Shown here one piece after another: positions 23,250-34,018 of a DNA stretch of 64,000 nucleotides. The translations under genes and the position numbers were made by a program. Under the pieces are notes generated by a model, which saw only the letters and a program-made list of their open reading frames with translations, searched no databases and was not told the origin of the DNA. Location: the NCBI GenBank assembly GCA_029891345.1, contig CM057000.1, forward strand, positions 131,595,663 to 131,659,662, in the 5' to 3' direction. The stretch's first letter is position 1; every line of letters starts with the position of its first letter. Source of the DNA: Dryococelus australis. Its lineage: Eukaryota > Arthropoda > Insecta > Phasmatodea > Phasmatidae.

Positions 23250-23345
23250 ATAAATTTAACATTGTCATGGGTTCGGTCACTTTATTCGTGCATCGGTGCA
23301 GTAAGACAATAGCTGGAAAGTAAATATTTTACAAATTTGATAATT
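23250..23345 (-). mobile_element. MITE branch A fragment
   Basis: AATTTAACATTGTCATGGG, CACTTTATTCGTGCATCGG and the following bases match the reverse branch A interior. TIRs absent on this side. Confidence 0.55.
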
Positions 23346-23550
23346 ATTGCATTTAATTGAATTAATAAAACCTAAAAGAAAAATTAGTTTTAGAGCGATA
23401 AAATGTACATACCATATTTATTAGTCGCATGGCAATTTTTATATTAATGGTTAGCTAAATGATAAAAAAAAAATAGCTGAACCGTAAAGTATATAGGTGT
23501 TGTAACTTTTTCCATATGTAGATTTAAAAACTTTCACTTTACCAATGACA

Positions 23551-23607
23551 GCCTGAAAGAAAAATAACTAGGGCTTCAGAAGTGCTCACATTACCGTGAA
23601 TAGCCTA
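23551..23607 (-). mobile_element. MITE branch B end fragment
   Basis: AACTAGGGCTTCAGAAGTGC followed by CACATTACCGTGAATAGCC and TATA. It matches the right terminus of the copy at 36969. Together with 23250-23345 it makes a chimeric A/B patch. Confidence 0.6.
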
Positions 23608-23891
23608 TAAGCAACATTAACTCCGCCATAAATTAAATTTGTACGGTACTGTACTTGAAGTTCGATCCCAAAACTTGCATATATGGTATAATGTGTGTAG
23701 GAAACTTAGATTTATGGAAAACACTCCCCTTGAAATTCTTTAAAAACAGTTACTGTATATATAGCCAAAATAAACACTGCTAGGAGTTGAAACGGTTAAA
23801 AATAAAAAAAAACCAAGCACGCTGCCCTCGGGCTGTTTAGATCGATATTACGAGGGAATTTTCTTCTAGAAGTTTCCGAAACGTAGACTAA

Positions 23892-24405
23892 TGCCTGGCT
23901 GCACAAACATCTTCCCCGATCAGAGATCGAATGATCCTAGTTCCGAACCAGGATCCTGTTTGATCTTGGTTCCAATGTAAAAGTGTTGCATCGACGAAAT
24001 TTCACTTCTGGATCTGAGATTCGTCGATCATGGTTCCAAAGTGAGAGATCGAGATTAGGTATAAGACGAATTTTGCTATTGGTTCGTAATGACATGCAAC
24101 TAGATGTGAGATGTGTTATCTGTTTTAAGTGAATTATTGTTGTACGAATATTACTGAATAATATAAAAATGTTTGTGATGTTTTAATTTCCGAATAAAAC
24201 AATCGAGCGTAGTTCTATCTGTCGGCGTATTTTCAAACTAAATTTGTCGAAGATGGCTGCTGATCTCTGATCGAGATTTCGAACTGCCAATTTCGGCGGT
24301 TCGAAATGAACTTCAGCTCTGAACTCGAATGGTGCAACGGTTTTTTGTGTCGATCTTCGATCCGATCTCGGATCGAGTTTTGAACCACGATGTTGCAACC
24401 GGGCA
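23892..24405. mobile_element. TAA-flanked inverted-repeat element
   Basis: TAA at 23889-23891 and 24406-24408 flanks ends TGCCTGGCTGCAC and, reversed, TGCCCGGTTGCAAC. The 514-bp interior is crowded with GATC-containing motifs near both ends. A 3-bp TAA duplication fits PIF/Harbinger-type insertion, but no transposase is present and the assignment is inference. A 71-codon open frame on the minus strand is a by-product. Confidence 0.65.
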
Positions 24406-24409
24406 TAAG

Positions 24410-25420
24410 ACTAGGGTCAAACAATATAGTTACTGCCACAGGAGGCTCAGTCCGAACGTATAACCAGACCCATGCGATGAAATATACGATTTGCATCTCG
24501 AGGTATTCCTACACTCTATGCAACTGTACACAATACAAGCCGGGGAAATGGAAAATCCTGAAGACTCGGAAGTACGATAGTCTGATGAGAGAAATAACGT
24601 TCTTCATTAAAATCACCAGGTATATACGAGAAAAAAAAACCCACCTTCTCGATCTTACCTCAAATGTGAAATATGGCCACTAGAGCAGAGCATCTTCGGA
24701 TGTCACGAAGTTGGCAGCAGTGTGCCTGGCGTCCTCTACAGTTGTAATTTGAAGCTCGCGAATGTAGCTGATGCAGCAGCGTGGCGTGTGTGCTGCTGGT
24801 TGCGTATGCCTGGCGCCTGTGGGCATCCTCTCTGCGCATGCGCCACTCCATTGTGCGTCGCACATCTGCGCGCCCCGGACGACGACCTGCTGTCAGCCAC
24901 TCTCTCGTAGGCTATGGGTTGTCCACTGTCAATTAAGCATTTTTGAAAGCCTTGCTTGGGAACCACCGTTTTTATTTTGTATCCTTCCGCTGCATGTAAG
25001 CTTGACGGGTTGGGAATCTCAATGCTTTTTTAGTTTGCCACAATTATTTTTTACCACTAGCTAAGCACGTGTCCCATGTGTACCGGTATACTCTAAAAAC
25101 TATTTAACCAGTTAGAATATTTCTTGTTATTCACGTAGCTTAAAATCTTCAGTGACCTCTTTGGAACACTTAACGCTTACCTGGTGGCATATGGACTGTG
25201 TTATCTTTTTAGATTAGCACATTGGATGCATGTCTTGAATTATCAGGTTTATTGAAACTTTTTTTTTTGTAAAAGTCATAATACTGTTACACATACAAAC
25301 ACATACAAACTTGATAAACTGTCCTTGGAGAAAACAATCCTTAACATACCACCCACCGAAAATGGTACATTTTCTACACCTAAAACAGTTAACACAATAC
25401 ACTGGTAACTAAGCATAATA
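24410..25420. other. Mostly unassigned stretch
   Basis: Contains a likely MITE-A end scrap at about 24910-24960 (GTCCACTGTCAATTAAGCAT, then TTTTTGAAAGCCTTGC). A GC-richer patch at 24700-24900 has overlapping open frames without domains. Confidence 0.4.
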
Positions 25421-25421
25421 A

Positions 25422-25742
25422 TTAAGAATAGAAAAAGTTACACCCACTTGCAACTACACCACAAGGCAATGTTGGATTATACAACACAGGCGATCTAGGG
25501 TAGCGATAACTCTCAAATCTTGTCCCTGGTCTTTGCATAGTTCCATTTGTGATCCTTAAAGCAACTTCCCTCATAGTACCAAGTGCAACAGAGGTAGGTT
25601 TTACGTCTAGTATTGGAACATTCCATTTGATCCTTTGATGCTGAGCATGAAGATACTCCTGAGCTGCAGCTTGGACTGCTTCAATCTGCGCAAGAGCGGC
25701 AATCGATTCAAGTGGCTGCTCGTCATTGTCAACGGGTTTTCG
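25422..25742 (-). pseudogene. Open frame of unknown origin downstream of BEL relic
   Basis: About 106 codons open from an in-frame TGA at 25743-25745 to a TAA at 25422-25424. The composition looks protein-like: an Ala/Gln-rich start (IEAVQAAAQEYLHAQHQRIK) followed by a mixed region ending in a hydrophobic stretch. Upstream of the TGA the same frame stays open for about 38 more codons. It has no obvious start codon and no domain I recognise. It may be a decayed retroelement piece, an exon, or chance. Its position downstream of the RNase H-like fragment on the same strand favours an element origin. Confidence 0.25.
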
Positions 25743-25984
25743 TCAGCTAGGCCAACAAGTGGCACACAAACTAAAAGTGGCCAGAAGTTGGATGAGGTTT
25801 GTTTGGAAAGGCATCTCGAGCTCTGATAAGCCAAGCAGTCGGTCCTTTTCTGCCTTGTCACGCCTGAAAAGGGTAACAACTTGACACTATCCTCCCGGTT
25901 GAATTCAAGAACTAGAACACATACCTGCACTGGTTTGTACTCGCAAAATTCAACTTCACAAAACACACGATCTGCAGGTCTATT

Positions 25985-26345
25985 TCCTTTTAAGAGTCCT
26001 TCAGCCAATAAGGGTCTTGAAACCAAAGGTACTGTTCGCCAACTGGTTTGGAAGTGAACCCCTTGGTGCCAAATATGCTGGGTTATCTGCAGACTGTACA
26101 TATCGCCATGCACTTGGAGCTACCAATCTTTGAACTTCTGACACTGTTTGCCACTTATGAGAAGACTGAACTATGAGAGTTGAGCGGTAGAATCTGTCCA
26201 CATGAGAGCAAAATCTGCTATCATGTTCATACAATGTGTTTAGATACCTCTACAACCTGGCCAACAAGGCCCCAGAAAGCTCAAGTCTTGCAATATATAA
26301 TGTTTTAGGGGTGCAACATCTTACATTAAACTGTTTTTCCCGGCC
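25985..26345 (-). pseudogene. BEL/Pao pol relic, RNase H-like region
   Basis: Read on the minus strand in three shifting frames, the segment shows, in BEL/Pao order: ARLELSGALLARL-like sequence near 26275, MWTDST (an RNase H acidic motif context) near 26190, SSHKWQTVSEVQRLVAPSAW, DNPAYLAPRG (family form is close to NPADLASRG) and LWFQDPYWL (family LWW.GP.WL). Frameshifts and in-frame stops make it non-functional. The family uses reverse transcriptase, RNase H and integrase to copy itself through RNA. Here RT and protease are absent between this block and the gag piece, and no integrase catalytic core is visible downstream. Confidence 0.72.
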
Positions 26346-26452
26346 GTCAACTGGCCTTATTGAACATGACAGGAGTCTTTAGCACTGCACACCCAGGTTT
26401 GTCAAACGCCGGTAACTTCTACTGCTTGATTGTGACGTGGCAAACAACCTCT

Positions 26453-26487
26453 GCGCGCGCGCGCGCACACACACACACACACACACA
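26453..26487. repeat. (GC)n(AC)n microsatellite
   Basis: About seven GC units run into about ten AC units: alternating purine-pyrimidine with Z-DNA potential. It lies between the two BEL/Pao fragments. Confidence 0.97.
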
Positions 26488-26820
26488 AATGTTGCCTTCG
26501 CCAGTTCCTATCATCTGTTGGTAACGACACACTTGTCACAATGTTCATTTACCACTCCCACAAATGTAGTAGTACCTCGCTAAGATTGTGATTTCATATG
26601 TCTTACTAAAAGACGGCTATGCTTTCAACTGCATTTTGCTTGGCTGACCATATTGTCATGCTAAACCATGAGCAGATCTTGAGAGGAAGGATAGCTATCG
26701 CTCACATATTGGCAGTTACTGGTCCACACTAAGCTCGAATGATTGGCAAAGTGCCGGCTCCAGTTTCTCCTGTAGAATGTTTAGCAATAAAAAAATCCAT
26801 TCCTTAAAGCCTACAAGGCA

Positions 26821-27318
26821 TTAAGTTCTCTCCAACCACACTAGCAAAGCGTGTGATAATGACTGGTTACGAGGTAACAGGCGGTCCATGTAGAATATTT
26901 TGCACATGTATGGTTGCGGAAATACGCATGTTCTTGAACTCTTCTCTAGATCCCTCCAAACGACGACGTAGTTCCCTGAAGTTACAGGTAAACTACACAA
27001 GTGTTCCCTTAGTTCTTCCTTGAGACAACCAAGGAGGTAGTGTAATTTTTGAACATTTGTTAGGGACTCATCTCTATGTACTATTGAAATAAACAGTTCT
27101 GCGAACGAGGGCCATTCCGCCATATTTCCGGAGAAAACTGGCAAGGGCAATGCCGCCAAAATTCCACGTGGTTGGCGGCTGCGACCCGTTAACTCGGAAT
27201 AATCTGTCGAAAAGCCATTGAAGGAAGCCTTTGTTTCATCACTTCGCATCTCCGCCTTCGGTGGGGAAACTCGCAGTGCACAAGGTATTTCGCCCGAAAT
27301 TCTGGTTTCTTTTCTCAT
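26821..27318 (-). pseudogene. BEL/Pao gag relic (DUF1759-like)
   Basis: A 165-codon minus-strand frame. The middle contains LPLPVFSGNMAEWPSFAELF followed by HRDESLTNVQKLHYLLGCLK and a LPVTSGNY segment, the hallmark order of the DUF1759 gag-like region of BEL/Pao elements (family form: LPKFSG..EWPSFWDSF..H....L....KF.YL...L). After about 26940 a frameshift is evident, because the continuation RISATIHVQNILHG fits better in another frame. No LTRs were identified around it. The adjacent pol relic on the same strand shows an internal deletion of most of protease and RT. I infer a dead, internally deleted copy. Confidence 0.78.
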
Positions 27319-27477
27319 ATTTCTTCAAAAGAAATCGTGGAACTCTTTACATTTTTTCACAGTCACTTGCTTCATTTAACAAAACTGTAATTTGGTAACG
27401 GCAGACATAACCACACTTTCGGCACACGCTTTGTATGGATTTCACATCACCTCAACGGCACAAGAACAGTATGTTCA

Positions 27478-27817
27478 GTCACTGCCCCATATCTGCATAT
27501 ATTTTAATAGGTCCTGAGCGTCATAAGCATTGTAAAGTTGGTAGCGATGGATGGGAAGCACAGTATCTCAATGTCGAATAAAAAGTGTTCGGTAACCATT
27601 TGTGATTTCTTTCACTGCGTGTTTTTTATTTATCGAAGCGTAAAAGAGTGGATTTGTGAAATATTTACTTTTCTAATTTTTCACTTGACCGACGCATGAA
27701 TAAAGTGATGAGGCCCATGACAATTTTAATCTTTCATAAGGTGGAAGAAAACATCGTGCATAAAAGTAGATCTTAATCAGAGCTTTCAAAAGTGCTCATT
27801 TTACTGTGAACAGCCCA
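27478..27817 (+). mobile_element. MITE branch A, left TIR lost
   Basis: Collinear with 8359 from TCACTGCCCC through AAAGTTGGTAGCGATGGATG, GTCGAATAAAAAGTGTTC and GATGAGGCCCATGACAAT to the right end TTTTACTGTGAACAGCCC with TA at 27818-27819. Confidence 0.8.
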
Positions 27818-27819
27818 TA

Positions 27820-28580
27820 ACAGCATGTTTAATGGTTTCGTGGGAAAACTTTTATTTGACACACTGGAACGAAGTTTAAGCACTAGGAAGGCAGGGTCCT
27901 TAAGCAGTGAAAATTTGGCGTAGAGAAATAAATGTTCATCAAATAGTTTTTTTTTGTAGCCTGTTTCCTGGGAAGGTTAGAAAATGTAATAACTAAATAA
28001 AGTAAAAACTGAAAAACAAATTGTTAGATTTGTCTCGATACAGAACTTGAGAGTAACATTTCTCACTCCTAGGGTTTCTTTCTAGTTTTTTTAATCTTTA
28101 AAATTGGCTTCAAAAAAATTTCAGTAACGTGCATTTCCCTATAGCCTAACAAATTCTCGCCGTTTTCAGCCAGGCAACAAACGGTCTGAAGAGCACATTG
28201 AACCGATGTCGTGCTTCACCATAAACTGTAGGTTGACAACGCCGGGAATGTCCGTCCACACGACAGTGTCTTAAGCATGAACATTAACTGGGAAGTTACG
28301 TGCGCCAATAGTTAATGCGGTGAAGATAAAGGTTTCCGCCTGCCGAACGGCGCAATACCGACCTCTTAAACTGGAGCGTTATCAACCTCGTGTTTCCTTT
28401 TCAGAGAGTAGCTGGCGCTCTGTGGCGACCGTAGTGTTTTCCCGCACACTGAGGTTGGGCGGGAATTTTCTGTGGACGTCTGGCAGCTATCAGAATTTGC
28501 TTTGTCGTGATAAACAAAGTTATTCCTGAAATATAGTTATCTGTAAACATTGTAAGTTAGTATTCGTAGAGCAACCAATG
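27820..28580. other. Unassigned stretch
   Basis: No recognised repeat or exon. Confidence 0.45.
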
Positions 28581-28584
28581 AGTG

Positions 28585-28838
28585 TAACCGTGGGGTTTTA
28601 TTACACGCGATGAAAGACCACAGCTTGATCTAAGCCTCTTGCCGCTTAAGGAAAGTGCATAGCCAAGCATTAAAAAATGCTTTATTTTATCACCCCACGA
28701 TTTTTTTCTCGCGAAGAATACGGTTAATATGCAGTAAAAAGATACACAAACAATCGTTTTTTTAAATCCTTTCTGGCAAAAATTGTTTTCTCCAGAACTT
28801 ATTTACCGAGATACGCGTTTACGCGCAAATCTTTTCAT
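28585..28838 (-). repeat. Interspersed repeat family I
   Basis: Reverse-complement match to 38715-38990: CCTTAAGCGGCAAGAG, ATTTTTTTCTCGCGA-type and CGTATCTCGGTAAATAAGTT blocks in the same order. Directly abuts a family H copy. Confidence 0.6.
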
Positions 28839-28844
28839 TTGGGT

Positions 28845-29115
28845 CTCAATTTTTAAAACTACAGAATATTTCAGTGTAAATCTTTCAAACATAGAAATTA
28901 GTCTGTATTTTGTTGCCAATTCATAAATTAGGTTATTGAAAGAAACGGGGTCGCTCTAAAGTAGAGAAAAATTGCTGCATGTGGCCAGCCCCTGTTACGA
29001 TATTTAAAATTCTTCAAATTATAGCGACGAGGCAGTTATCTTTTCTGAACAGATTGCTCCATTAAAACCCTGTAGTTACTGCTTAAACTTCCTAGGAACA
29101 AGTGCACGCGGAATT
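28845..29115 (+). repeat. Interspersed repeat family H, copy 2
   Basis: Matches 7640-7925: ATTAGTCTGTATTTTGTTGC, CAATTCATAAATTAGGTTAT, CTGAACAGATTGCTCCATTA and TGTAGTTACTGCTTAAA. Confidence 0.5.
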
Positions 29116-29119
29116 GTTT

Positions 29120-30245
29120 ATGGGGTTCATCGCCGTCGTTATGCTTCCGTGGTCAGACTGCGCATTGAGTCTGGCCGAAAACGAACGGCGCCAGGCCGAG
29201 TGGACAGTAAATACGGCATGTTTCCCGTCAATGCTGCCTGTGAAAACATATTCCACTTTCACTGTGTCACGTGGTTGAAGAGTCGTTCAACTTTCCTTGA
29301 TTATTTTTTTGGATGGTCGACACTTCAAACTCTGAAGTATATGAATGACTTGGGATAAGATACCTGCAGAAGAAAAAGTATCCATAGTTACTACATTCAT
29401 ACGCCATGTGTAGTTATTTCTTCCATCACAATTATTTACTGGTCAGTCTGAGAGATGACGTAAACATCAAGCTATATTTGTAAAGTAGTGAAGACCCCCC
29501 CCCCCTTTTTTTTTTTCCAAGGACAACCCTTGGGTGAAGCAAAGTCAGTCACAATAACTTTATTTAAATATATTTTTCCTTGAGCAATTTACAGAAATAT
29601 TCGGTAATTTAGAGAAACATGTTAAAAAAACTTATACTAGAAAAAAATCGACAGCATAGTATCAAGAAAAGCTAAACGCAGTAAACCTTCGATCGCCTGA
29701 AACTAGCGACTCTGTGAATAATTCGCCCCATAATAACTGCAATACTTTTACTGAACATCTGACACGCCATCTATCCTCTGCGGACTTGGACTTGAGTCTT
29801 TTGAAGACTCCAAATTACTCAAATCAGCAGAACATGGAGAACTGAAGGGCGAACATTTACCGTCGGTCTACTTGTTTCTCTCCAGATTTAACTGTCACAA
29901 TGTCCACCAACCAAGAAATAACAATTAAAAATAGCGTGATTGCAAACTTTCATTTCAAGAGGAGAATTTTCCACAATCTACAAGAACTTGAAACACATTC
30001 CCAACCCTTTTGTATTGATATTCCTACATTTCACTAGGTCACTAAATATTTAATTATATTTTGGGAAAATTCACCCAAGATTTAAAAGTTGGATTACAGC
30101 AGTTATTCTGAAAGACTTTTAACTTTGAAATACTTTAAAGACATAGATATTAAGAGCCGCCCAAATGCAGAATGAATCCGCGAAATTTCCTGTATTTACT
30201 GATGATGAAGAGTAAGTTTGCGTTTTGTTAAGAAATATTGCGTAA
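29120..30245. other. Stretch without supported feature
   Basis: Includes a C10/T12 run at 29495-29517. No exon or repeat family recognised. Confidence 0.45.
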
Positions 30246-30248
30246 AGC

Positions 30249-30465
30249 ATGTTCACCGTAGACTGAGCAGAAAGCCTTGCTCGAGAACTATTTGTATGCA
30301 CATAGTGTAGTATTCCACCATATTGAAATTAACATTGACATGGGTCTGCTGACTTATCCATGCGCGAGTCATTTGGCTAATTCTTACACATTTTGGTGCA
30401 TTAGAAAACAAAGCAAAAGAAACGGTTTTCTTATTGACAAAACGTTCCACCCTCTTTTGAAGAGA
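30249..30465 (-). mobile_element. MITE branch A, truncated
   Basis: Left end CATGTTCACCGTAGACTGAG, then TGAAATTAACATTGACATGG and ACATTTTGGTGCATTAG, matching reverse branch A. It stops before the second half. Confidence 0.65.
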
Positions 30466-30489
30466 CAGCGCTGTTCGCCGTCGTAGCTG

Positions 30490-30587
30490 GAGGTCACTGG
30501 CAATGTTAATTTCACTTATCGCGGGAGGTTGCACAATTTACGTCATACAATTAGATCTTGAGCAGGGCTTTCAAAAGTGCTCGGTTT
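30490..30587 (+). mobile_element. MITE branch A, right-end fragment
   Basis: GGCAATGTTAATTTCACTTA, AGATCTTGAGCAGGGCTTTC and the TIR part AAAAGTGCTCGGTTTACAG. It runs head-on into the left TIR of the next copy with the outermost TIR bases missing. Confidence 0.65.
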
Positions 30588-31010
30588 ACAGTGTTTTTCA
30601 CGACAGTGAGCACTTGTGAAATCAACTTTAGGAAGTCGCTATCCCTACCCTCGTATATTTTAACGGGTGCACTGAGTGACGTGCGCCCAGTGAAGTTAGT
30701 AACGATGGATGGAAAGTAGTTTTATATTTTAACATCGAATAAAAAGTGTGAAGTTAACCATTTGTAAGAACTCCTAAAGTATTTATTTCGCTTTCTGTTT
30801 TATTAACGCGTCGAAGTGGTAAAATGAGCAATTTTTGTAAAATATTTTGCATTTCTAATAATTCCACAGTTTCGCTTTACCGACCCACGAATAAAGTGAT
30901 GAAGACCATGGCAATGTTAAATTTAAATAAGGCGGAAGAATACGCAATGTGCACACAAGTTGATTTTAAGGAGGTCTTTCAAACGGGCCCGTCTGGCCGT
31001 GAACAACCTA
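30588..31010 (+). mobile_element. MITE branch A, full length
   Basis: Left end TTTTTCACGACAGTGAGCAC, interior with AGTTAGTAACGATGGATGGA and ATCGAATAAAAAGTGTG, right end GTCTGGCCGTGAACAACC with TA at 31011-31012. Confidence 0.82.
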
Positions 31011-31014
31011 TAAA

Positions 31015-32525
31015 CGCCCTCGTTATTGGCTGGAAAGTGCACGTGGTGTTGTGTGTGGAGGACGCAGGCAGGCAGCTCGGTGCGTGGTAAACAAGACTAC
31101 TCGGCAACGGTTGCGCGAGCTACGGAAGCCGCTGGTGTTGCGGTGCGGCGAGGTGAACAAACTCGAGTGTTTGTTGTTTTCTCAGGCCGCAGAGCGCGTG
31201 CAGTGCAGCCGCGCCGATCAGATGGCTCGCCACGCCGCGCCTCAACCAGGTTAATTGTCGCCCCGCCCTCCCTCCTCTCTTCCACCAACGCACTGTGTGT
31301 CCGCGGCTCGTCGTGGCTGGACGGGCGCCAGGCGCCACACGTGGGGTCAGGCCATTTACGCGCGCGCCTCTCTCTTCTATTCCTAGCGTACATAGGCGTC
31401 GTCGCTCTCCCTGCCCTGACTGCTCAATACCAACTCTCAGCTAGTGATTGTCATGCGTCGGAAACGTAAAGGAACACGAAGCGAATGTAGTGATTGCGGC
31501 GCGACGACCTTCAGCCAATCACAAGCCTTGATTTTGGCGACTGGCGTCGAAAGCGTTGCACGAGCGGCGAACATTGCTTTGGACGCTCGATGCCAGCAGC
31601 GGGGAATAATAAAACTGGTAGAAGCTGAGATAAAGAACAAATTAAAATATACATAATAAACGATTTTCAGAGATCGGAGTCCACACACACGTATATATAT
31701 CACACACCTTAACTTTGTAAATCAATGTTAACTGATGCCTGAAGAGTTGTTCGTGTTCTAAAACATTATTTCGAATTTTAATATATCATAAGCGTAAATA
31801 ACAAAAAAAAAAAAAAAAAAATATTTTTCTGACTGCCAGAAAAAAATCTCTGAATTTCGTTAATTTGTAGCATTCTGTAGCTAGCTTCCTCGCAGGATAA
31901 CATATGGCGGCTCGGTGTGTGTCGCCGGCGGCAGAAAATTGCTCTATTTGTGAAGATTCAAATAACTCATCGCTGGCTGCGAGCGTCGTACGCGACGCGC
32001 CGCTGTATTCTGAAAACCACTGCACGCGTTTCGTTAAACTTGCGAGAATGTCGAAATTGTTTCACATTACACGACACACACTGAAACTGGTTATCTTAAT
32101 TTTATTTACTTTGTCTAATTACGTTCAGGCGGACGTTCACACCTATTTAAATTGATATATTTAATTTTAAAAAAAGGCGCTATAAATGTGTGCAGCAATA
32201 TAGGTAGCAGTGTTTTAAATTTATGGTTTGTAAACTTGCAGCTCTCAGCGCTACATAGCTGTTTGCGAGAAAAGTAAAAACTTACGTGACGTTCGTTGTC
32301 GGTAAAAGTAAACTCGTGCTGCCTGCAACCACCGAATGATTCAGTGTTTCATGAATAGAATGTTGCGCTGTAAGACTCTTGTCGCCTTTGTGGTATACTG
32401 AAGTTCAAATGAGGCGATTTCTTAGAAGGGAACGTAGGGGAAGGCTCTCCCGGTCGCTCTCCTCTGAAGGGGAGGGAAACCACGCGACAGTGCTGGCGCT
32501 ACAAACCGATAACATCGCTCTCATC
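31015..32525. other. Unassigned, with a CpG-rich block at 31080-31400
   Basis: The block at about 31080-31400 is strongly CpG-rich and follows a MITE end by about 70 bp. A 147-codon plus-strand frame (31026-31469) overlaps 98- and 72-codon minus-strand frames, typical of GC-rich noncoding DNA. The rest is AT-rich without supported features. Confidence 0.4.
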
Positions 32526-32529
32526 TACT

Positions 32530-32655
32530 GTGATGTTAGTGTATTCGCGGTTTCCTCGCACGTTTTGATAAAACCTTTGACCTTTGGAAAATCACCCCAT
32601 GTATGACGTAACCATTTCATGTATCACAAACGTTTCATACTTTTGTTGACACAAA
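32530..32655 (-). mobile_element. MITE branch G fragment
   Basis: GCGGTTTCCTCGCAC, AAACCTTTGACCTTTGG, CATGTATGACGTAACC and TGTATCACAAACG reproduce the start of reverse branch G. It is cut off where the CAGTGG-ended element begins. Confidence 0.6.
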
Positions 32656-32664
32656 CGTAACTTA

Positions 32665-33136
32665 CAGTGGCGTTTATTCCATAGACTCAAGGTAAGCAGT
32701 GCTTACCGTATACATATTGGAAATTTTTGAACCTCAATAGTTTGCGCCTTAACTTCACATTTAATTCTGAGCCTCCCGTTTCCGATACAAGAAACGGCCT
32801 CTTCGTAACACCAGTACTGTGCACGCATAGTGCTGCTATCTAGTATTTATTTCCACAAACTGGAGCGACTAACGATGAATCGAACTCGCAAGCGAGTTAC
32901 CCTTCCACGTTCCTTCGGCGTGGTTAGCAGTCGTTCTGTTTGCGTCCTCCAGTCCTACATTTCCTGGGAAAGGGGATGAAAGTGTGGAGGGTAAGCAAAG
33001 TTGGAAGTTTCGTTTGTTAGTAGAAGATGATAATGTAACCACATCCCGGCACTAGCAAATGTTATCTAAAACACTCAAATATGCGAGGCTATTATATTGC
33101 TTACCCTGTATAAAAAAAACTCTGTACACTCCACTG
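32665..33136. mobile_element. hAT-like nonautonomous element, tentative
   Basis: Ends CAGTGGCGTTTATT and, reversed, CAGTGGAGTGTACAG resemble hAT-type termini. GGTAAGCAGTGCTTACC, a palindrome, lies inside the left end and GGTAAGCA recurs inside the right end. Flanking 8-mers GTAACTTA and CTGCCTAA agree at only 4 of 8 positions, so the target duplication is not convincing. A similar terminus appears at 60165-60225. No transposase. Confidence 0.42.
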
Positions 33137-33169
33137 CTGCCTAATTTTTTTTGACAAAATTGCACATTG

Positions 33170-33435
33170 ACGTATATTTTGCATACAAATTTTATTATTT
33201 AATTAAATAATTAATATGAACAAAAAAGGGGGAGAAAATGTGTGCGTTGATAATGCCTAGTAAGAAATAGTTCTTACAGAGAATATTATTGCACTGAGTG
33301 CGCAGGAATGCTGTGGGTATTTTTCCTTTGGTGTAATTTTCTAGACTCGGTTAAGCTTTGTTTGCATGAGAGAGGAGTATCATGGAAGTAGAACTTCAAG
33401 GCGTCAGAAAATTGGAAGTAACCACGGATGGACTA
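33170..33435 (-). mobile_element. MITE branch G
   Basis: Contains TGCGTTGATAATGCCTAGTA, AGAAATAGTTCTTACA, TTTTCTAGACTCGGTTAAGC, TCATGGAAGTAGAACTTC and the right end AACCACGGATGGACTATA. Confidence 0.72.
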
Positions 33436-33586
33436 TACGCTTGCGCGGAGCAGCTCTCGCCCAACAGTTCTCGGCCTCTGTCACTACTTAACAACCCCAC
33501 CACACCTCCGTGCAGCGGCAATAGACTCTACTGACTCGTCCGACCTGTTTAGACTACGGCGCATTATTTCATTTTAATTTCACTAT

Positions 33587-33981
33587 GTAGTTCGTACACG
33601 ATTACTTCAGCCTTTTCTGAAGTCCTGACAAAGTTCTGCTTTCAGATAATTCCTCCGCCTTATGGAAACTAAGCCTGGAGAATTACTCCAAAGGACAACT
33701 AACCGAATTCGTGCTCGCAAAGTGTAACAGTATTTTGTATAAGAACTATTTCTCACTAGGCGCTACCAACATAACTATTTTCTCACTGTTTTTAATTCAG
33801 ATTATTTATAGATGAAGCATTATAATTTATAGATACTTTTCAATATAACAGGGACTTTTATGAACACAAGTATAGAACGCTTGTGATACAGGACGTATTT
33901 AGGAAATAACTAAACACGTCATACATGGATTTTTTTTCTAAGATTTGATTCATAAAGGCCGAAGAAACCGTGACTGGACTA
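33587..33981 (+). mobile_element. MITE branch G, reference copy
   Basis: About 395 bp. The order runs CTTCAGCCTTTTCTGAAGTC, TTCAGATAATTCCTCCGCC, AATTACTCCAAAGGACAAC, GAATTCGTGCTCGCAAAGTG, AGAACTATTTCTCACTAGGC, GCTTGTGATACAGGACGTA and the right TIR GAAGAAACCGTGACTGGACT. Its neighbour at 33170 is in the opposite orientation. Noncoding. Confidence 0.8.
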
Positions 33982-34018
33982 TACACAATTAACTTGACCA
34001 AGACTTTTAATAAATGTA

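Noticed and set aside
24183..24496. 71- and 87-codon frames over GATCGA-type repeats
   Set aside because: They fall inside the TAA-flanked inverted-repeat element and show no transposase motif.
31026..31469. 147-codon open frame
   Set aside because: Lies in a CpG-rich block with long open frames on both strands, as expected from few AT-rich stops. No domain, and composition dominated by Arg, Ala and Ser.
32870..32945. tRNA-like segment with GTTCGATTC on the minus strand
   Set aside because: A B-box-like motif is present, but the arms do not make a cloverleaf and there is no proper A box. It lies inside a suspected transposon.
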